Assembly: GCA_008828725.1 (NCBI GenBank)
Contig: MEHQ01003564.1
Coordinates: forward strand, 686,591-750,590
Reading direction: 5' to 3'
Length of the DNA: 64,000 bases
From: Saccharina japonica
Taxonomy: Eukaryota; Sar; Phaeophyceae; Laminariales; Laminariaceae
Of the stretch, positions 43,101-49,229 are shown in pieces. The translations under genes and the position numbers were made by a program. The stretch's first letter is position 1. The number at the start of each line of letters is the position of its first letter. Below the pieces are notes generated by a model that had not been told where the DNA came from, searched no databases, and was given only the letters and a program-made list of their open reading frames with translations.

Positions 43101-44960
43101 TGCTGTGTGCTACGACAATAAGTATCCCACGCAGCTTGCAAATATATTCGTACCTTGTATGAGTTTCGACGAAACCCTCGAAATCGTCACAGCTGTCGTT
43201 TTTTAATGTTTTCAATATATGCGCCCGTTGTACGGGATCAGGTGGCGAACCTGAGCATGCAGAAGTTTTCGTCGAACGTGATCGAGAAGTGCATGGACAG
43301 GGCGTCCGAGGAGGTTATCGTGATCTATGTCCAAGAGCTGGCCGATCCCGCGGCCATGCGCCCGCTGCTTCAGGTGTGGGCGTTCTCCCATCCCATCCCT
43401 CATTTCCTATTTTCAGCTCTGACATGGGCGTCCTTTTTTTGGTGTCAACTTGTCTACACGCGTAGGCCAGTCTTACGATCGCTCTGAAACAATATCAACC
43501 TGTCTTTTTTATAGTCTAATTGGTAATCTTCACTATTAGTAGTGTCTCGTTAGATTACGCGTAGTGTCTGTATTTTCAGTTATTCCTTATTGATTCTCGT
43601 TATTACTGATGCGAACATCAAGCATTGAAACATGTATTGGGCGCGGGTGGTAAATGTGCGGACGCTATGCTTGTGCCGCGAGCTGGGAAACGTAACACCA
43701 ATCACTATCGACACGATTAAGTACGGGCTTCTTTACTATGCCTGTACACAGGTGCACGCGTGTGTAAAATACTGCTGTACACGGGCCGTTCGAGTATCTG
43801 TGCACGTACTATATGTATACACGTAAAACATTTTTTTCTTTCGATTCGTGTGTCAATCCTTGTTTTCTCGACCCAGCATCTTGGTTGAACATTCTCACTT
43901 TTTCGCACATTAGGGGTGATGCCTTATAGGGTTGGTGGTTTATTTTCTGAGTTGACGCGAGGAACTCCATATCTCACACACCGAAACACGAATTCGAAGA
44001 CGTTTTCTTTTCCCAGCCCAACCCCCGAGTTTTCTATTCGCCACCAGTCGTGAGACAATTTCGCTACGTCCATAGGTTTTGTAGAAAAAATGACCATAAT
44101 AACGGCTACAGTAGCTTAACCGGTCAGAAAATAGTCGAGCCAAAAACGGCAACCCGGCATTTTACAGAGGGATGCGAAGGTCTGTGGTCGCTCGACGACT
44201 GCCATGCATGACACATGACACCCCCCCCCCCTCAACCCTTGACCTTATAAACCATTAAAACGTGTGTAACCCTTTGACTCAAAACTGACGTTCTGAATAT
44301 CACAGGACCAGTACGCGAACTACGTGATCCAGAAGACCCTCCAGCTTGCGCCGAGGGAGGCCGCGCTGTGCCTCGTCGAGAGCATCCGCGAGCACCTGCC
44401 TCTCATGCGCAACTCGTCCGGCGGAAGGCGCATGCTCACCAAGATTGCCAAGCGCTTCCCGGTGAGCCCGCGCCTCCATTTATCCATTCGTTCGTTCGTT
44501 CATTCATGCATTCATTTGTTATTCTGTTATTCTGTTATTCTGTTATTCTGTTATTCTGTTCACGCATCCATCCTTTCAGTCATTCGGTCACTTCACTTCA
44601 ATGTATCGTTGTTCGTTCCATCCCTTTTTTTATTTACTCAATTGCTTCCACCCACCCCCCACTCCTTTCACCAATTATGTCCGCTCCCCGCTGAAATAAT
44701 TCGCTCGGTCGTTCGGGCGTGGTCTAACTTGCGCCGACTGCATGATTTTGGTCCTTTTTCTTCCATTCAAATTTCGTACTCCCGCCCCTCCCCTCGAAAA
44801 AATATAAACGATGTTCCTAAAAATAGCCACACGATCTGACATTCCCTTGTTTCTTAATTTATTCTTCTCGTTTTTTTTTTTTGTATTTTTGCAGGAAATC
44901 AACCTTCAGGACGACGGTTCGGTCCCCCAGGGCATGTCTGGCACGCCAGTGGAAGCCTAG
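3710..44960 (+). CDS. PUF (Pumilio homology) RNA-binding protein, whole gene, 5' end not found
   Basis: The product is a Pumilio/FBF-type RNA-binding protein; the family binds UGUA-containing mRNA 3' UTRs in the cytoplasm and usually represses or destabilises them. Exons: 3710-3898, 8969-9046, 25385-25474 (tentative), 28404-28460, 29882-30156, 30734-30830, 33738-33911, 35434-35535, 36226-36303, 37658-37750, 38416-38541, 40475-40617, 42749-42838, 43242-43373, 44306-44461, 44895-44960. Together they give about 648 residues: a Gln/Gly/Ser/Tyr-rich N-terminal part, eight PUF repeats, and a short tail ending EA-stop. The recognition triplets from repeat 1 to 8 are CR-Q, NY-Q, TR-Q, NH-Q, CC-Q, NY-Q, SN-E and NY-Q, as in classical Pumilio proteins. 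Introns run from about 0.4 to 16 kb. All junctions are GT-AG and in phase except the one before 40475, which is one base short. The start codon is unresolved. The family call is secure; the subfamily is not. Confidence 0.93.
5431..5515 (+). repeat. Family J' repeat with C-rich 3' end
   Basis: It reads GTCTCGAAAGGG, then TGCGTGGTCAATGGTC and GGCAAGCAAAAAA, and runs into C-rich sequence. It matches 29700 and the minus-strand copy at 56698 closely. All three end in C-runs. Confidence 0.6.
5735..5810 (-). repeat. Family I dispersed repeat, copy 3
   Basis: On the minus strand it reads GAGTTTCGACAAAACCTTCC, then a CACAGCTTT word, a T-run and a TATATATA tail, which is the family order. Confidence 0.5.
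5957..6045 (+). repeat. Family I-like degenerate repeat
   Basis: It has CAGCTTGCAAAC, then TGACGAAGTCCTTGATGTCG, a GCAGCGGTCGTT word and a T-rich tail. The order matches family I, with substitutions throughout. Confidence 0.35.
6698..7380. repeat. Foldback element family K, copy 1
   Basis: It matches the element at 56944-57629 at both arms: GGCCTTCTGAGCCATTTG on the left, and GAACTTTCCAGC then GATCGGGCGCTGGC on the right. The arms are imperfect inverted repeats of each other. No transposase is seen, so it is a non-autonomous foldback element. The limits are approximate. Confidence 0.6.
7904..7992. mobile_element. 89-bp palindromic MITE family A, copy 1
   Basis: Arms of about 35 bp form a near-perfect inverted repeat: CCCTTATAGGACTGGAGTCC on the left, with the mirrored end GTCCTAAAAGGG on the right. 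TCAA flanks it on the left and TTAA on the right. The TTAA-like flank and CCCT terminus resemble piggyBac-type insertions, but no transposase is present here, so the superfamily is inferred. Confidence 0.75.
8168..8316. mobile_element. Two adjacent family B MITEs (8168-8230 and 8235-8316)
   Basis: Both carry TACTTGGAATTAGTGT in the middle and a CAGTT(C/A)TG end, like the copies at 11949, 18977 and 36900. They abut at a single TTAA (8231-8234), as if one inserted at the target site of the other. The left copy is shortened. Confidence 0.6.
8643..8690 (+). repeat. Short family J 3' fragment
   Basis: GATGCACGGCATGAGTACAC is followed at once by a C-run and CT-rich sequence, matching the last part of the longer copies at 33465 and 40128. 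Confidence 0.45.
8700..8775 (-). repeat. Family I dispersed repeat, copy 5
   Basis: On the minus strand an AAACTTGCGAAAATGAGTTT word leads into the CGACGAAAT-like core, then a TCGCAGC word and an AT-rich tail. It is diverged but keeps the family order. Confidence 0.45.
8969..9046 (+). CDS. PUF gene exon 2, Gln/Ala-rich
   Basis: It encodes 26 residues beginning QMEMQQQQALASGYPVAA. The acceptor is CCCGCAG and the donor GTGAGA, and both ends are phase 0, so it joins exon 1 without a frame change. Composition fits the disordered N-terminal region. Confidence 0.72.
9318..9520 (-). repeat. Family D repeat, partial copy
   Basis: On the minus strand it matches 41306-41505 closely: GGTCTTGCCTGTCGTATA, GCATTGTCTGCTCTGCTTAC, then AAGGTTTAATGTGAAGAACA at the end. 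Only the right-hand part of the longer family is present. Confidence 0.65.
10832..11005. mobile_element. Inverted-terminus repeat family C, short form
   Basis: It starts AGGGGTCCCCCAATAAGGCG and ends with an eroded mirror of this. Inside are AGAGGGAAGCCGCC and GATTTTGACCGC. It has no coding capacity and is a MITE-like element. The copy at 21972 has cleaner ends. Confidence 0.6.
11949..12033. mobile_element. Family B MITE
   Basis: It reads CCCATTCTGAACTGC, then GTCCCACACTAATTCCAAGT and AGTTCTTAAGGGG, followed by TCAA. It is oriented opposite to the copies at 8168 and shares the general plan of family A. Confidence 0.6.
12128..12440 (+). repeat. Family H repeat, two tandem copies
   Basis: Both begin near TGCCATCCGA and continue with AGCATGAGC(T/C)T, then a CACGCATAACATTCCCG-type part. 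The right copy (about 12318-12440) is almost identical to 21530-21640 over more than 50 bp. Diverged relatives lie at 19850 and, on the minus strand, at 20545. Confidence 0.55.
13925..14260. repeat. Inverted repeat, arms about 95 bp, with coding-like composition
   Basis: Arm 1 (about 13930-14025) and arm 2 (about 14158-14255) are imperfect reverse complements, roughly 80% alike by eye, separated by about 130 bp. One arm reads as a charged helix (KERRLLKAREADAERKARAL). It may derive from a duplicated coding fragment of an unknown element. The GC content is above that of its neighbours. Confidence 0.55.
14417..14475 (-). repeat. Family I dispersed repeat, copy 6
   Basis: On the minus strand it reads TTCGACGAAATCCTCGAGCT, then the CACAGCTGTTG word and a T-rich tail, nearly identical to copy 2. 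Confidence 0.6.
16061..16140. repeat. AGT trinucleotide microsatellite
   Basis: About 25 AGT units with two single-base interruptions. It reads as Ser or Val runs by translation but sits in intron sequence without other coding signs. Confidence 0.9.
18977..19058. mobile_element. Family B MITE
   Basis: It reads CCCGTTCAGAACTGAAAAAA, then GTCCCACACTAATTCCAAGT, GTGGGACC and AGTTCTTAAGGGGG. The inner TCCCAC/GTGGGA pair shows that the arms mirror each other. Confidence 0.65.
19197..19635. repeat. Direct repeats of 76 bp around a tRNA-like segment
   Basis: The blocks at 19197-19273 and 19558-19635 are almost identical, both opening GTAGGGAAAGTAGACTAAAA. On the minus strand, at 19498-19554, a TGGCGTCGCAGG A-box-like word precedes a perfect GGTTCGATCC B box by 47 bases, with a good T-arm stem. 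The acceptor stem does not pair, so this is a tRNA-derived SINE-like piece, not a working tRNA gene. Confidence 0.55.
19702..19790. mobile_element. 89-bp palindromic MITE family A, copy 2
   Basis: It has the same length and arms as copy 1, flanked on both sides by TCAA (19698-19701 and 19791-19794), which looks like a target-site duplication. Confidence 0.8.
20379..20970 (+). repeat. Family G repeat, two copies about 470 bp apart
   Basis: The blocks at about 20379-20497 and 20849-20970 both carry CCCATAGTATCAGGCAC, AGAACC, CTCTGTCCCA, then TTGATGGGAAAATGTGCCT and GATTCGGGACA. A diverged relative with CTCTGTCCC and TTTCGGGACAGAG lies at 38010-38085. The CTGTCCC/GGGACAG words near the two ends suggest inverted termini. 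Confidence 0.6.
21206..21384. mobile_element. Family E inverted-terminus element, short form
   Basis: It begins ACAGTACAGGGCACCTAAGA and ends with the mirror TTCTTAATAGGTGTCCTGTG, then TACTGCTG. It is about 180 bp and non-coding. It shares termini and some internal words with the larger element at 31376. Confidence 0.65.
21530..21640 (+). repeat. Family H repeat, clean copy
   Basis: It reads TTGCCATCCAACAATG, AGCATGAGCTTCAACATTGG, then TAACATTCCCGAAAGCAG. It is nearly identical to the copy at about 12318 over its right half. Confidence 0.6.
21972..22309. mobile_element. Inverted-terminus repeat family C, long form
   Basis: The terminus CAGGGGTCCCCCAATAAG is mirrored by CTTATTGGGGGACCCCCGCT at the right end. 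Relative to the copy at 10832 it contains about 150 extra AT-rich bases (roughly 22078-22225). No coding capacity is seen. Confidence 0.7.
22390..22478. mobile_element. 89-bp palindromic MITE family A, copy 3
   Basis: It has the same 89-bp length, with a few substitutions. TTGA flanks it on the left and TCCA on the right, so any target duplication is eroded. Confidence 0.75.
25385..25474 (+). CDS. Tentative PUF gene exon 3, Gln/His/Ser-rich
   Basis: A good acceptor (ATTTTCATTCCATAG) opens a frame reading QQHQHHQFTANYQSYSSSSK and continuing to PPVP. Composition matches the other N-terminal exons. A donor at 25475 (GTTGAG) or 25469 (GTGCCA) leaves phase 0 at both ends, which fits exons 2 and 4. 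The frame stays open to 25660, so a later donor is possible. Confidence 0.45.
25475..28403 (+). other. PUF intron 3, about 2.9 kb
   Basis: No repeat family copy of note apart from a family E-like fragment near 27508-27592. From 28020 to 28260 there is a T/C-rich stretch with many TGTC and CTGCC words leading towards exon 4. Confidence 0.5.
28404..28460 (+). CDS. PUF gene exon 4, short Tyr/Ser/Gly-rich
   Basis: It encodes SPYYWPQGEVNGYSGMSSG with a strong GTGAGT donor after 28460. The acceptor could be CAG at 28403 or AAG at 28376; both leave phase 0, the latter adding nine residues. The upstream pyrimidine tract is weak and the exact start is uncertain. Confidence 0.6.
28461..29881 (+). other. 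PUF intron 4, about 1.4 kb
   Basis: Apart from a family J' repeat at 29700 I see nothing specific. Near 28770-28920 several GGGTCGGGT-type words occur in both orientations. Confidence 0.5.
29700..29785 (+). repeat. Family J' repeat with C-rich 3' end
   Basis: It reads GTCTCTAAAGGAATGCGTGG, TCAATGGG, then GAGGCAAGCAAAAAACG and a C-rich tail. It is homologous to 5431 and 56698. Confidence 0.6.
29882..30156 (+). CDS. PUF gene exon 5, polyglutamine exon
   Basis: It is the longest N-terminal exon at 275 nt, encoding VSNYGGGYASNDPSV and on to a run of 17 Gln and a second Gln/His tract ending SYDGREYGG. The Gln codons mix CAG and CAA. The acceptor is TATACGCAG and the donor GTGGGT. It ends in phase 2 and joins exon 6 to form a Gly codon. 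Such Gln-rich regions in PUF proteins are disordered and often support granule assembly; that role is inferred here. Confidence 0.82.
30734..30830 (+). CDS. PUF gene exon 6, Gly/Tyr/Val-rich
   Basis: It encodes QPSHSLLTVGAPGAYGVGAF and on to ASPK after one base that completes the Gly codon from exon 5. The acceptor is CATTTCAG and the donor GTAGGA. In the alternative phase it would meet a stop, which supports the phase-2 junction. Confidence 0.8.
31376..32530. mobile_element. Family E element with nested foldback and 297-bp tandem duplication
   Basis: The termini are inverted: CAGGACACCTA at 31378-31388 and TAGGTGTCCTG at 32512-32522, each with an ACAG/CTGT extension outside. Inside, a second inverted pair (31431-31500 and 32338-32388, with GATTACGGGGGACCACAGTA on one side) bounds an array of the word AGTAAATACGACCTACGGTA followed by TACACAAAAACCTACATATG in both orientations. 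A 297-bp block repeats head to tail (31571-31867 and 31868-32164). It lies in PUF intron 6. The Tyr/Val-rich frames it yields are by-products of the repeats. No transposase is present. Confidence 0.75.
33465..33660 (+). repeat. Family J repeat, longest + strand copy
   Basis: It carries TTGGTGCAAGCAATGTCTGC, GTGAAAACCCAACG, GAGGGTCTATG, CGACTACGGCC and CGGCATGAGTACCC, then C-rich sequence. It matches the minus-strand copy at 56192-56365 over its full length. Confidence 0.65.
33738..33911 (+). CDS. PUF gene exon 7, linker and start of repeat 1
   Basis: It encodes 58 residues from MGGARGRSQRGRSGSVTSS to NVFRMSKDQ. The first half is basic and Ser/Gly-rich. The last part, IDGNVFRMSKDQ, is the first helix of PUF repeat 1. 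The acceptor is TTTCCGTAG and the donor GTGGGG, phase 0 at both ends. The ATG at the first codon is probably coincidental, but would give a short isoform if transcription began here. Confidence 0.88.
34737..34850. repeat. Short tandem repeat, three units of about 40 bp
   Basis: Each unit contains GAGTCTT(T/A)CC(A/C)AGC followed by CA and a CATCC-like word. It is followed at 34858-34905 by several GGGTTCGG and GGGTTACGG words. It lies in PUF intron 7. Confidence 0.6.
35434..35535 (+). CDS. PUF gene exon 8, repeat 1
   Basis: It encodes 34 residues starting IGCRLLQLKLDQGDPVFVEK. The base-contacting triplet is Cys-Arg..Gln in GCRLLQ, which in the PUF code reads adenine. The acceptor is TTTCTCCAG and the donor GTATAT, in phase. 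Confidence 0.93.
36062..36140 (+). repeat. Family J repeat, partial, with C-rich end
   Basis: It reads CGGCATTGTAGGATGC, CACACGACTACGCCC and CATGAGTACACCCC, then a C/T-rich tract close to the exon 9 acceptor. Confidence 0.55.
36226..36303 (+). CDS. PUF gene exon 9, repeat 2
   Basis: It encodes DPFGNYLFQKIADKVDEEGR and six more residues. The triplet is Asn-Tyr..Gln in GNYLFQ, reading uracil. The acceptor is GCCGTTAG and the donor GTCAGT, in phase. Confidence 0.95.
36900..36980. mobile_element. Family B MITE
   Basis: It reads CCCATTCAGAACTGAAAAAA, CTCTCATTCCAGGTAGTTTT, TTCGTGGGACCAGTTCTTAA. The right terminus is eroded. It lies in PUF intron 9. Confidence 0.55.
37658..37750 (+). CDS. PUF gene exon 10, repeat 3
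   Basis: It encodes 31 residues from VADEMVDAGMNLHGTRSVQK to NTPCQ. The triplet is Thr-Arg..Gln in HGTRSVQ, a variant of the Ser/Cys-Arg..Gln set that reads adenine. The acceptor is TTGTGGCAG and the donor GTGACA, in phase. Confidence 0.93.
38416..38541 (+). CDS. PUF gene exon 11, repeat 4
   Basis: It encodes 42 residues from VELVVNALRAATVTLCLDTN to NAFVFE. The triplet is Asn-His..Gln in GNHVVQ, reading uracil. The acceptor is CTTCTTCAG and the donor GTGACC. The exon ends in phase 0, yet the next exon needs one extra base; see exon 12. Confidence 0.93.
39285..39373. mobile_element. 89-bp palindromic MITE family A, copy 4
   Basis: It is the best-preserved copy, with a perfect TTAA on both sides (39281-39284 and 39374-39377) and arms that mirror each other almost base for base around a loop of about 19 bases. 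It lies in PUF intron 11. Confidence 0.85.
40128..40225 (+). repeat. Family J repeat with poly(C) tail
   Basis: It reads GTGAAAACCCAACGCGCTCC, GTCCCGGCATTGTAGGGATG, GAGGGTCTATGGTCATATGA, then ACATGAGTACAC and a C-run. It is nearly identical to the minus-strand copy at 56192. Confidence 0.7.
40475..40617 (+). CDS. PUF gene exon 12, repeat 5, acceptor one base short
   Basis: The open frame reads DASPELRSVAKHRHGCCVLQ and continues to DPDIMQ. HRHGCCVLQR is a typical repeat 5 signature and Cys-Cys..Gln reads adenine. The frame needs codon GAT, but its G is the last base of the only good acceptor (TGTGTAG), while exon 11 ends in phase 0. The spacing of 11 residues between FVFE and HRHG equals that of other PUF proteins if that one G is supplied. 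So a base was probably lost from sequence or allele, or splicing is unusual. After the helix the segment LEPSRCSSADSDCIADPDIM has the normal length but not the usual hydrophobic pattern. Confidence 0.85.
41010..41505 (+). repeat. Family D repeat, longest copy
   Basis: It has CTTAGTCTTGCTCTGTT, a CATCTCCTCTGGGAGAAGCA word, then a T-rich part, GCTAGCAGGGTAGGTCTTGC and TTTAATGTGAAGAACACACA. The first part matches 58060-58400, the last part matches 9318-9520 on the minus strand. One undetermined base lies at 41125. It is in PUF intron 12. Confidence 0.65.
42749..42838 (+). CDS. PUF gene exon 13, repeat 6
   Basis: It encodes DPYGNYVVQYVLGICGHEEA and ten more residues to PIGQ. The triplet is Asn-Tyr..Gln, reading uracil. 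The acceptor is CTCTCCACAG and the donor GTGACT, in phase with exons 12 and 14. Confidence 0.95.
42973..43062. mobile_element. Palindromic MITE family A, copy 5, inverted centre
   Basis: It is 90 bp with the same arms; the loop is in the opposite orientation to the other copies. TTAA lies on the left and TTAT on the right. It sits in the 403-bp PUF intron 13. Confidence 0.75.
43125..43232 (+). repeat. Family I dispersed repeat, copy 7
   Basis: It reads CCCACGCAGCTTGCAAATAT, GAGTTTCGACGAAACCCTCG, the CACAGCTGTCG word and a TTTTCAATATA tail. The tail lies only ten bases before the exon 14 acceptor, so this repeat supplies most of that acceptor's pyrimidine tract. Confidence 0.6.
43242..43373 (+). 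CDS. PUF gene exon 14, repeat 7
   Basis: It encodes VANLSMQKFSSNVIEKCMDR and on to MRPLLQ, 44 residues. The triplet is Ser-Asn..Glu in SSNVIE, the diagnostic guanine-reading set of PUF repeat 7. The acceptor is GGATCAG and the donor GTGTGG, in phase. Confidence 0.95.
44148..44231 (+). repeat. Family J repeat, diverged, with poly(C) end
   Basis: It reads CCCGGCATTTTACAGAGGGA, TGCGAAGGTCTGTGGTCG, CGACGACTGCCATGCATGAC, then a C-run of ten or more. Confidence 0.5.
44306..44461 (+). CDS. PUF gene exon 15, repeat 8 and C-terminal cap
   Basis: It encodes 52 residues starting DQYANYVIQKTLQLAPREAA and ending AKRFP. The triplet is Asn-Tyr..Gln, reading the first uracil of UGUA. The rest forms the helical cap that closes the Pumilio domain. 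The acceptor is ATATCACAG and the donor GTGAGC, in phase. Confidence 0.95.
44518..44560. repeat. TTATTCTG octanucleotide microsatellite
   Basis: Five head-to-tail TTATTCTG units lie about 55 bases inside PUF intron 15, preceded by TTCG/TTCA tetranucleotide repeats. Confidence 0.85.
44895..44960 (+). CDS. PUF gene exon 16, C-terminal tail and stop
   Basis: It encodes EINLQDDGSVPQGMSGTPVE, then A and a TAG stop at 44958-44960. A T-run and TTTTTGCAG precede it. The tail after the PUF domain is short, as in many family members. Confidence 0.88.
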   Translation, partial: EINLQDDGSVPQGMSGTPVEA

Positions 44961-46621
44961 GTCCGTATTTAGTCTGGAGGGGGGGCACCCAATATCGCCG
45001 CCGGCCTGCCTACCCTACCCGCCTAAAAGGGTTTCGACTAAAAACAACTAGCGGCGTTATTTTCCCCGCCATCCCCCGTCCGCTCCCTCCGCCCGCCCGA
45101 TCACCAAGGGCGCAGGGGTGGTAGCGAGAGAAAAAGAAAGTGTATGGGGAGGGAGGGAGGTAGGGAGAGGTAAGTAGGGGGCAAGTGGGGCCGGGGTTCA
45201 GAAATGAAACAAGACGATGATGGCTTTGCGGTTTGGTTTCCCCCCCCCCCCCCCCCCCTCTCCTAAGAAGAGTGCTCTTCGCTGGCGGTAAGAGCGTGCG
45301 GACATGTGTGCGTATTTTTGGCGTGTGTTTTTTGGCGAGGAGCGTTTTGTTGTTGATGTTGTCGTATTGTTCCTTCCTTCCTTGCTTCCTTTTTTCGGTA
45401 TATAGGTCGAGTTTCGTTTCGGTGTTTTTTGTTTTTTTCCCTCTTCTGCAGATCTTTCAAAGCCGTCGTTTTTTTTTTTTGGAGTTTTCTAAAAAAAACA
45501 AACGTCGGTTTTTGAGAGTCTTTTTTTGAGGGGGAAAACAAAAAGTGAAGGAACAGAAAAAAAAACAAGGCCTTTTTTCCCGGGGGAAGAAAAACGTTGA
45601 AAGAAATGTATGCGCAAAATGACGAATGAAGCGATGAAACGGTGTTTGCTGGTCACTCACGGGAAAAGGAACCGAAGAAGTGAACGACGGACGGGCCGAC
45701 CAAGTTTGGTATGTAGGGTGGGGGTGGGGGGTTTGCAAGGTTTTGTGGCGTTTCGGACTCGGGACGAGGGGCGGAGACAGGAGGGAGGCGTATTGGTGAG
45801 GCTTGAATGGATGGGTGGTATAGATAATGTCCGGTCAGGATTTTATGATAAATTGAGGTGATGTTGGCCGGCCTTAGGCTGTGGCGGGCGGGCGCTGACC
45901 GGCTGGCTAGCTGGCGATTTTTATTTTCGAAGAGGAGTTGAGACGGAGGGACCTATTGAATGGGGCCTGGAGTTTGAGACGAGGGGGGAGGGCTCTGGTT
46001 GGCCAAGAGGACATGTCAAGACGAAGATTCCTCGATTGGTTTTGTGTCGCGCGGGTCGGAACGAATCCGGATAGGATTCGATTAGGTTGTGGATTGGACT
46101 TGTTTGGCGACGTTTTTTGTTTTGTTTTTTCTTTCGAGTCGGCGGGGGAAATAGCAAAAAAGCGGCCGGTTTTTCTTTTCCGGCCGCGGTGCTCTACCGG
46201 GACGTGCCGAGTCGAGTCGGCGACAGACAGAAGGATGGGTCAGGGTCAGAGCGATCGGTAAACTCGATCGGAGAACAGCAGGATGATGATGAGGAGGAGG
46301 AGGGCACAGTGTAGAACATTGTGGTCGCCCTCACGATAAAGAAAGCCCCGAAGCGAAGCTGAGAAACCTGTCGAGAGAGACAGACGAGACGAGAGAGGTG
46401 TGGTGCGCTGCCGGGAGAAGTTAAATGGCTTCCGCGACGCTTTGCCTATAGAAGGAAAAACCAAGCGTGGTCGTTATCTCACCATGAAGACTAAAGGCAC
46501 CAAAAGCCCATGCGAGAGCAGGTAGGCCCCTATTCGAGGTGTTTTTCCGTTCTCCTGGGTTATCGTTGGTTTTTGGTTGGTAAGACTTGCTTTGGAGGCA
46601 ACGAAGGGGGGGAGGGGGAAG

Positions 46622-46658
46622 TGGGGGGGGGGGTGGGGGGGGGGGGGGGGGGGGGGGG
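46622..46658 (+). repeat. Poly(G) run
   Basis: Nearly pure G with one T at 46634. It could form G-quadruplex structure on the + strand and be unstable in replication and assembly. Confidence 0.9.
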
Positions 46659-47482
46659 TGCGTGGTTATTGCTTGGTTTTTGGGTTGGAGATGGTTAAAG
46701 GTTTGTTTTTTTTTAGTTTTTACAGAACAAAAAAAAAACTTTTGGTACCAAACCGGCAAGTTCCGGTTCTGGTGACCCCTCTCCTCCTTTTTTGTGTATT
46801 CCCCCGCCCTCGCCGTCGTCGGTGTACGCCTACCCAAACACACGCCACACGCTTTTTTTTTTTGTTTTGCTGGATGTTTTTGTTGTTGATTTTTGTCGTT
46901 AAGTCACAATACAACGCGTGCGCGCATCCGAACGATATCGGGGTGGTCGATTTGCATTGGGGCAAGCGTTTTTTAACCAACCGAGGGGTTTCCAGGGAGA
47001 GTACCCGGGGAATGTTTCGGTAGGGGAGAGGAGGGGGGCGGCAGGCAAAAAGGCAGCACGCGGTCAGGTGTGTGGTTAGTGCTGGTACGAATCAGCTCTG
47101 GAGCGTGTGCGTATCTCGCCTCGAGGGTGAGAAATGGGTCGGGCCGGGAAGACGGAGCAAGGAGACGGATTTGTCTGTATGTCCTCTTTCGTCTCTTTTT
47201 AGTTTGGTTAGTTTTTTTTTTTCGTGCTTGGCCATTCGGGTTGTGCCGGAAGGTGGCCTGGAGGGTGATAATTATGTCGGGGGTGGAGGCATTTGGAAGG
47301 GCGGTGGGGCGGGGCGAGGAGAATTACAAAAAGGGGGAGGGGAGGGTTAACGCTGACGGGCCTCGTTTTTCTATTGTTTTTTTCTCGCAGTTCATTGTAT
47401 GGAGGGGTAGGCGTTCGAGTGTGCAAAGTAGCTGTCCGTCTGGCCGTCCGGCCTTGAAACAGAAGGGGTGTGTCTTTGGGAA

Positions 47483-47538
47483 GTGGGGGGGGGGGGGGGG
47501 GNNNNNNGGGGGTGGGGGGGGGGGGGGGGGGGGGGGGG
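47483..47538 (+). repeat. Poly(G) run containing a gap
   Basis: G-runs on both sides of six undetermined bases at 47502-47507, with one T. The true length is unknown. Confidence 0.85.
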
Positions 47539-49229
47539 TCAAGAAAGCCGTGCGAACTATGAAGGAACAGAATTGGAGACCCGCGCGAAAGTTTGAGTTT
47601 TTGGCTAAATATTTGCCGGGACGATAAGCGCGTTGACAACCAATTGGTGGGCGTGTGCCCTCTGGAGGGGTTTGAAGAATGGCGTGTGATGCCGTGTTGT
47701 TTTATTCTCAACGAAAATATGGAGGCGTTTTCGTCGTCTCTTAGAGAGGTGCGGACGACGGTCGCCGAGGAAATCGTTTGTTTTTTTTGTTTTTCGTCCT
47801 TTTTTCGTTTTTTTTTTCTTGTTTTCGTTTTTTTTCTTTCTTTCCCAGTTGTTTTCGCTTTTGATTTTGTTTTGTTTTTGTTTCGTCTGCTTTCGTGTCC
47901 GTTTCTCTTGCTTTCGTTTCGCTTTTATTTTTTTCGTTTGGTGTCCTTGTTTCCGTGTGTTTTCTTCTTTTTTTCGTTTTCGTTTTTTTTTTTTTTTTTT
48001 TGTCGTGATTTGCGGTATACAGTGTCAGGCGAACGAGTGAAGAGCCGGAACTAGGCGTAATACTGACGTAGCGCTGTGGTATGGCGTTGTCTTTTTGTCC
48101 ACAGGGGCATAGAGCAACGGAGGGGGAGGAGGGGTGGGTCGGGTTGCCTTGGGAGGGGGGGGGGGGAGAGATGGAGGCGAAGGGGCGGGCAAGGAAGGCA
48201 GAAGGAGGGGGGGGGGGAGTCGGGCTTGAGAGGGCGCAAGCGGGTTTCCCGGAACATGAAATGGCATTCCGGTTTATTTTTTATGTGAAAAGTGTGTAGC
48301 GTGTAGTGTTTTTCGTTTCGAAATTTTCGCGATGGGCATGACGTCTCCGTCGGTTTCGACGGGACGCAGGATCAGGCGAAAAAGGACGGGACGGACCGAT
48401 TTCCAGGCTGTGGCGGTGGGATTGATGGCGGCGTCTTGTTTTTCTTTTTCTTTTTTTCACCTGTGTTGGGCTTGTGTGCGTCAAGGAAATTTCCTGCGGG
48501 GGACAGGCCAAAGGCTAGTAGCAGGCCAAATCCAACCTGGGATGAGGGGAGAGAGGGGGAAGAGAAGGAAGCGATGTTTATTTTGTCTTTGTTTTTGATT
48601 TTTTTTTCTTTCTTATTAGTCCTTGTCTTGTCCTTGTCCTTTGATAGTATCTGTTTGTTGAGATGATGGTTTATTTTTTTCTTTTCTTCGGTGTGTGTGG
48701 CGTTTTCGTTTTTTTTTTTCTCTCGTTTTTCTTTTTCTTTGGTGTGGTGGAAACATTCCACAGCAGATTTGGTTTTGCTGATGTTGTTGACCACGAACTG
48801 GTGTTATTTCTGGTAGAGGGGAGGGGGGTAGGCGCGTGGGAGGCGCAGAAGCGATAGGTTTTATAGTGGGGGGCTGGCTTTCTGCGCGCTAAAAACCACA
48901 ACCCTTTCGCTTTTTCCCCTCGTGTTATTCTTCGATAACGAACCGTTTTTTTCCCCCTGAGCCTGTTTTGTTTTTTTCCTCCGGGCTGTTTCCCTTGCCG
49001 GTACGATATTACGACTATACAAAAGAAATATTTACCCAGTAGTTACCCTAGAAGCCGCCTTGCAACGGCGTCGTCGGCAAAAAAAAGACGGTACACAACT
49101 CGGAACACGCCGCCATCGCGGGGTCCATTACAACTGTACTCACTCTTCTTTTCTTTTTTCTTTTTTTTTTTTGCAGCCAATTTTTTTTTTAGTAAAAAGC
49201 TTATCAAGTTTTTTAGAAAAGGAGAGATG

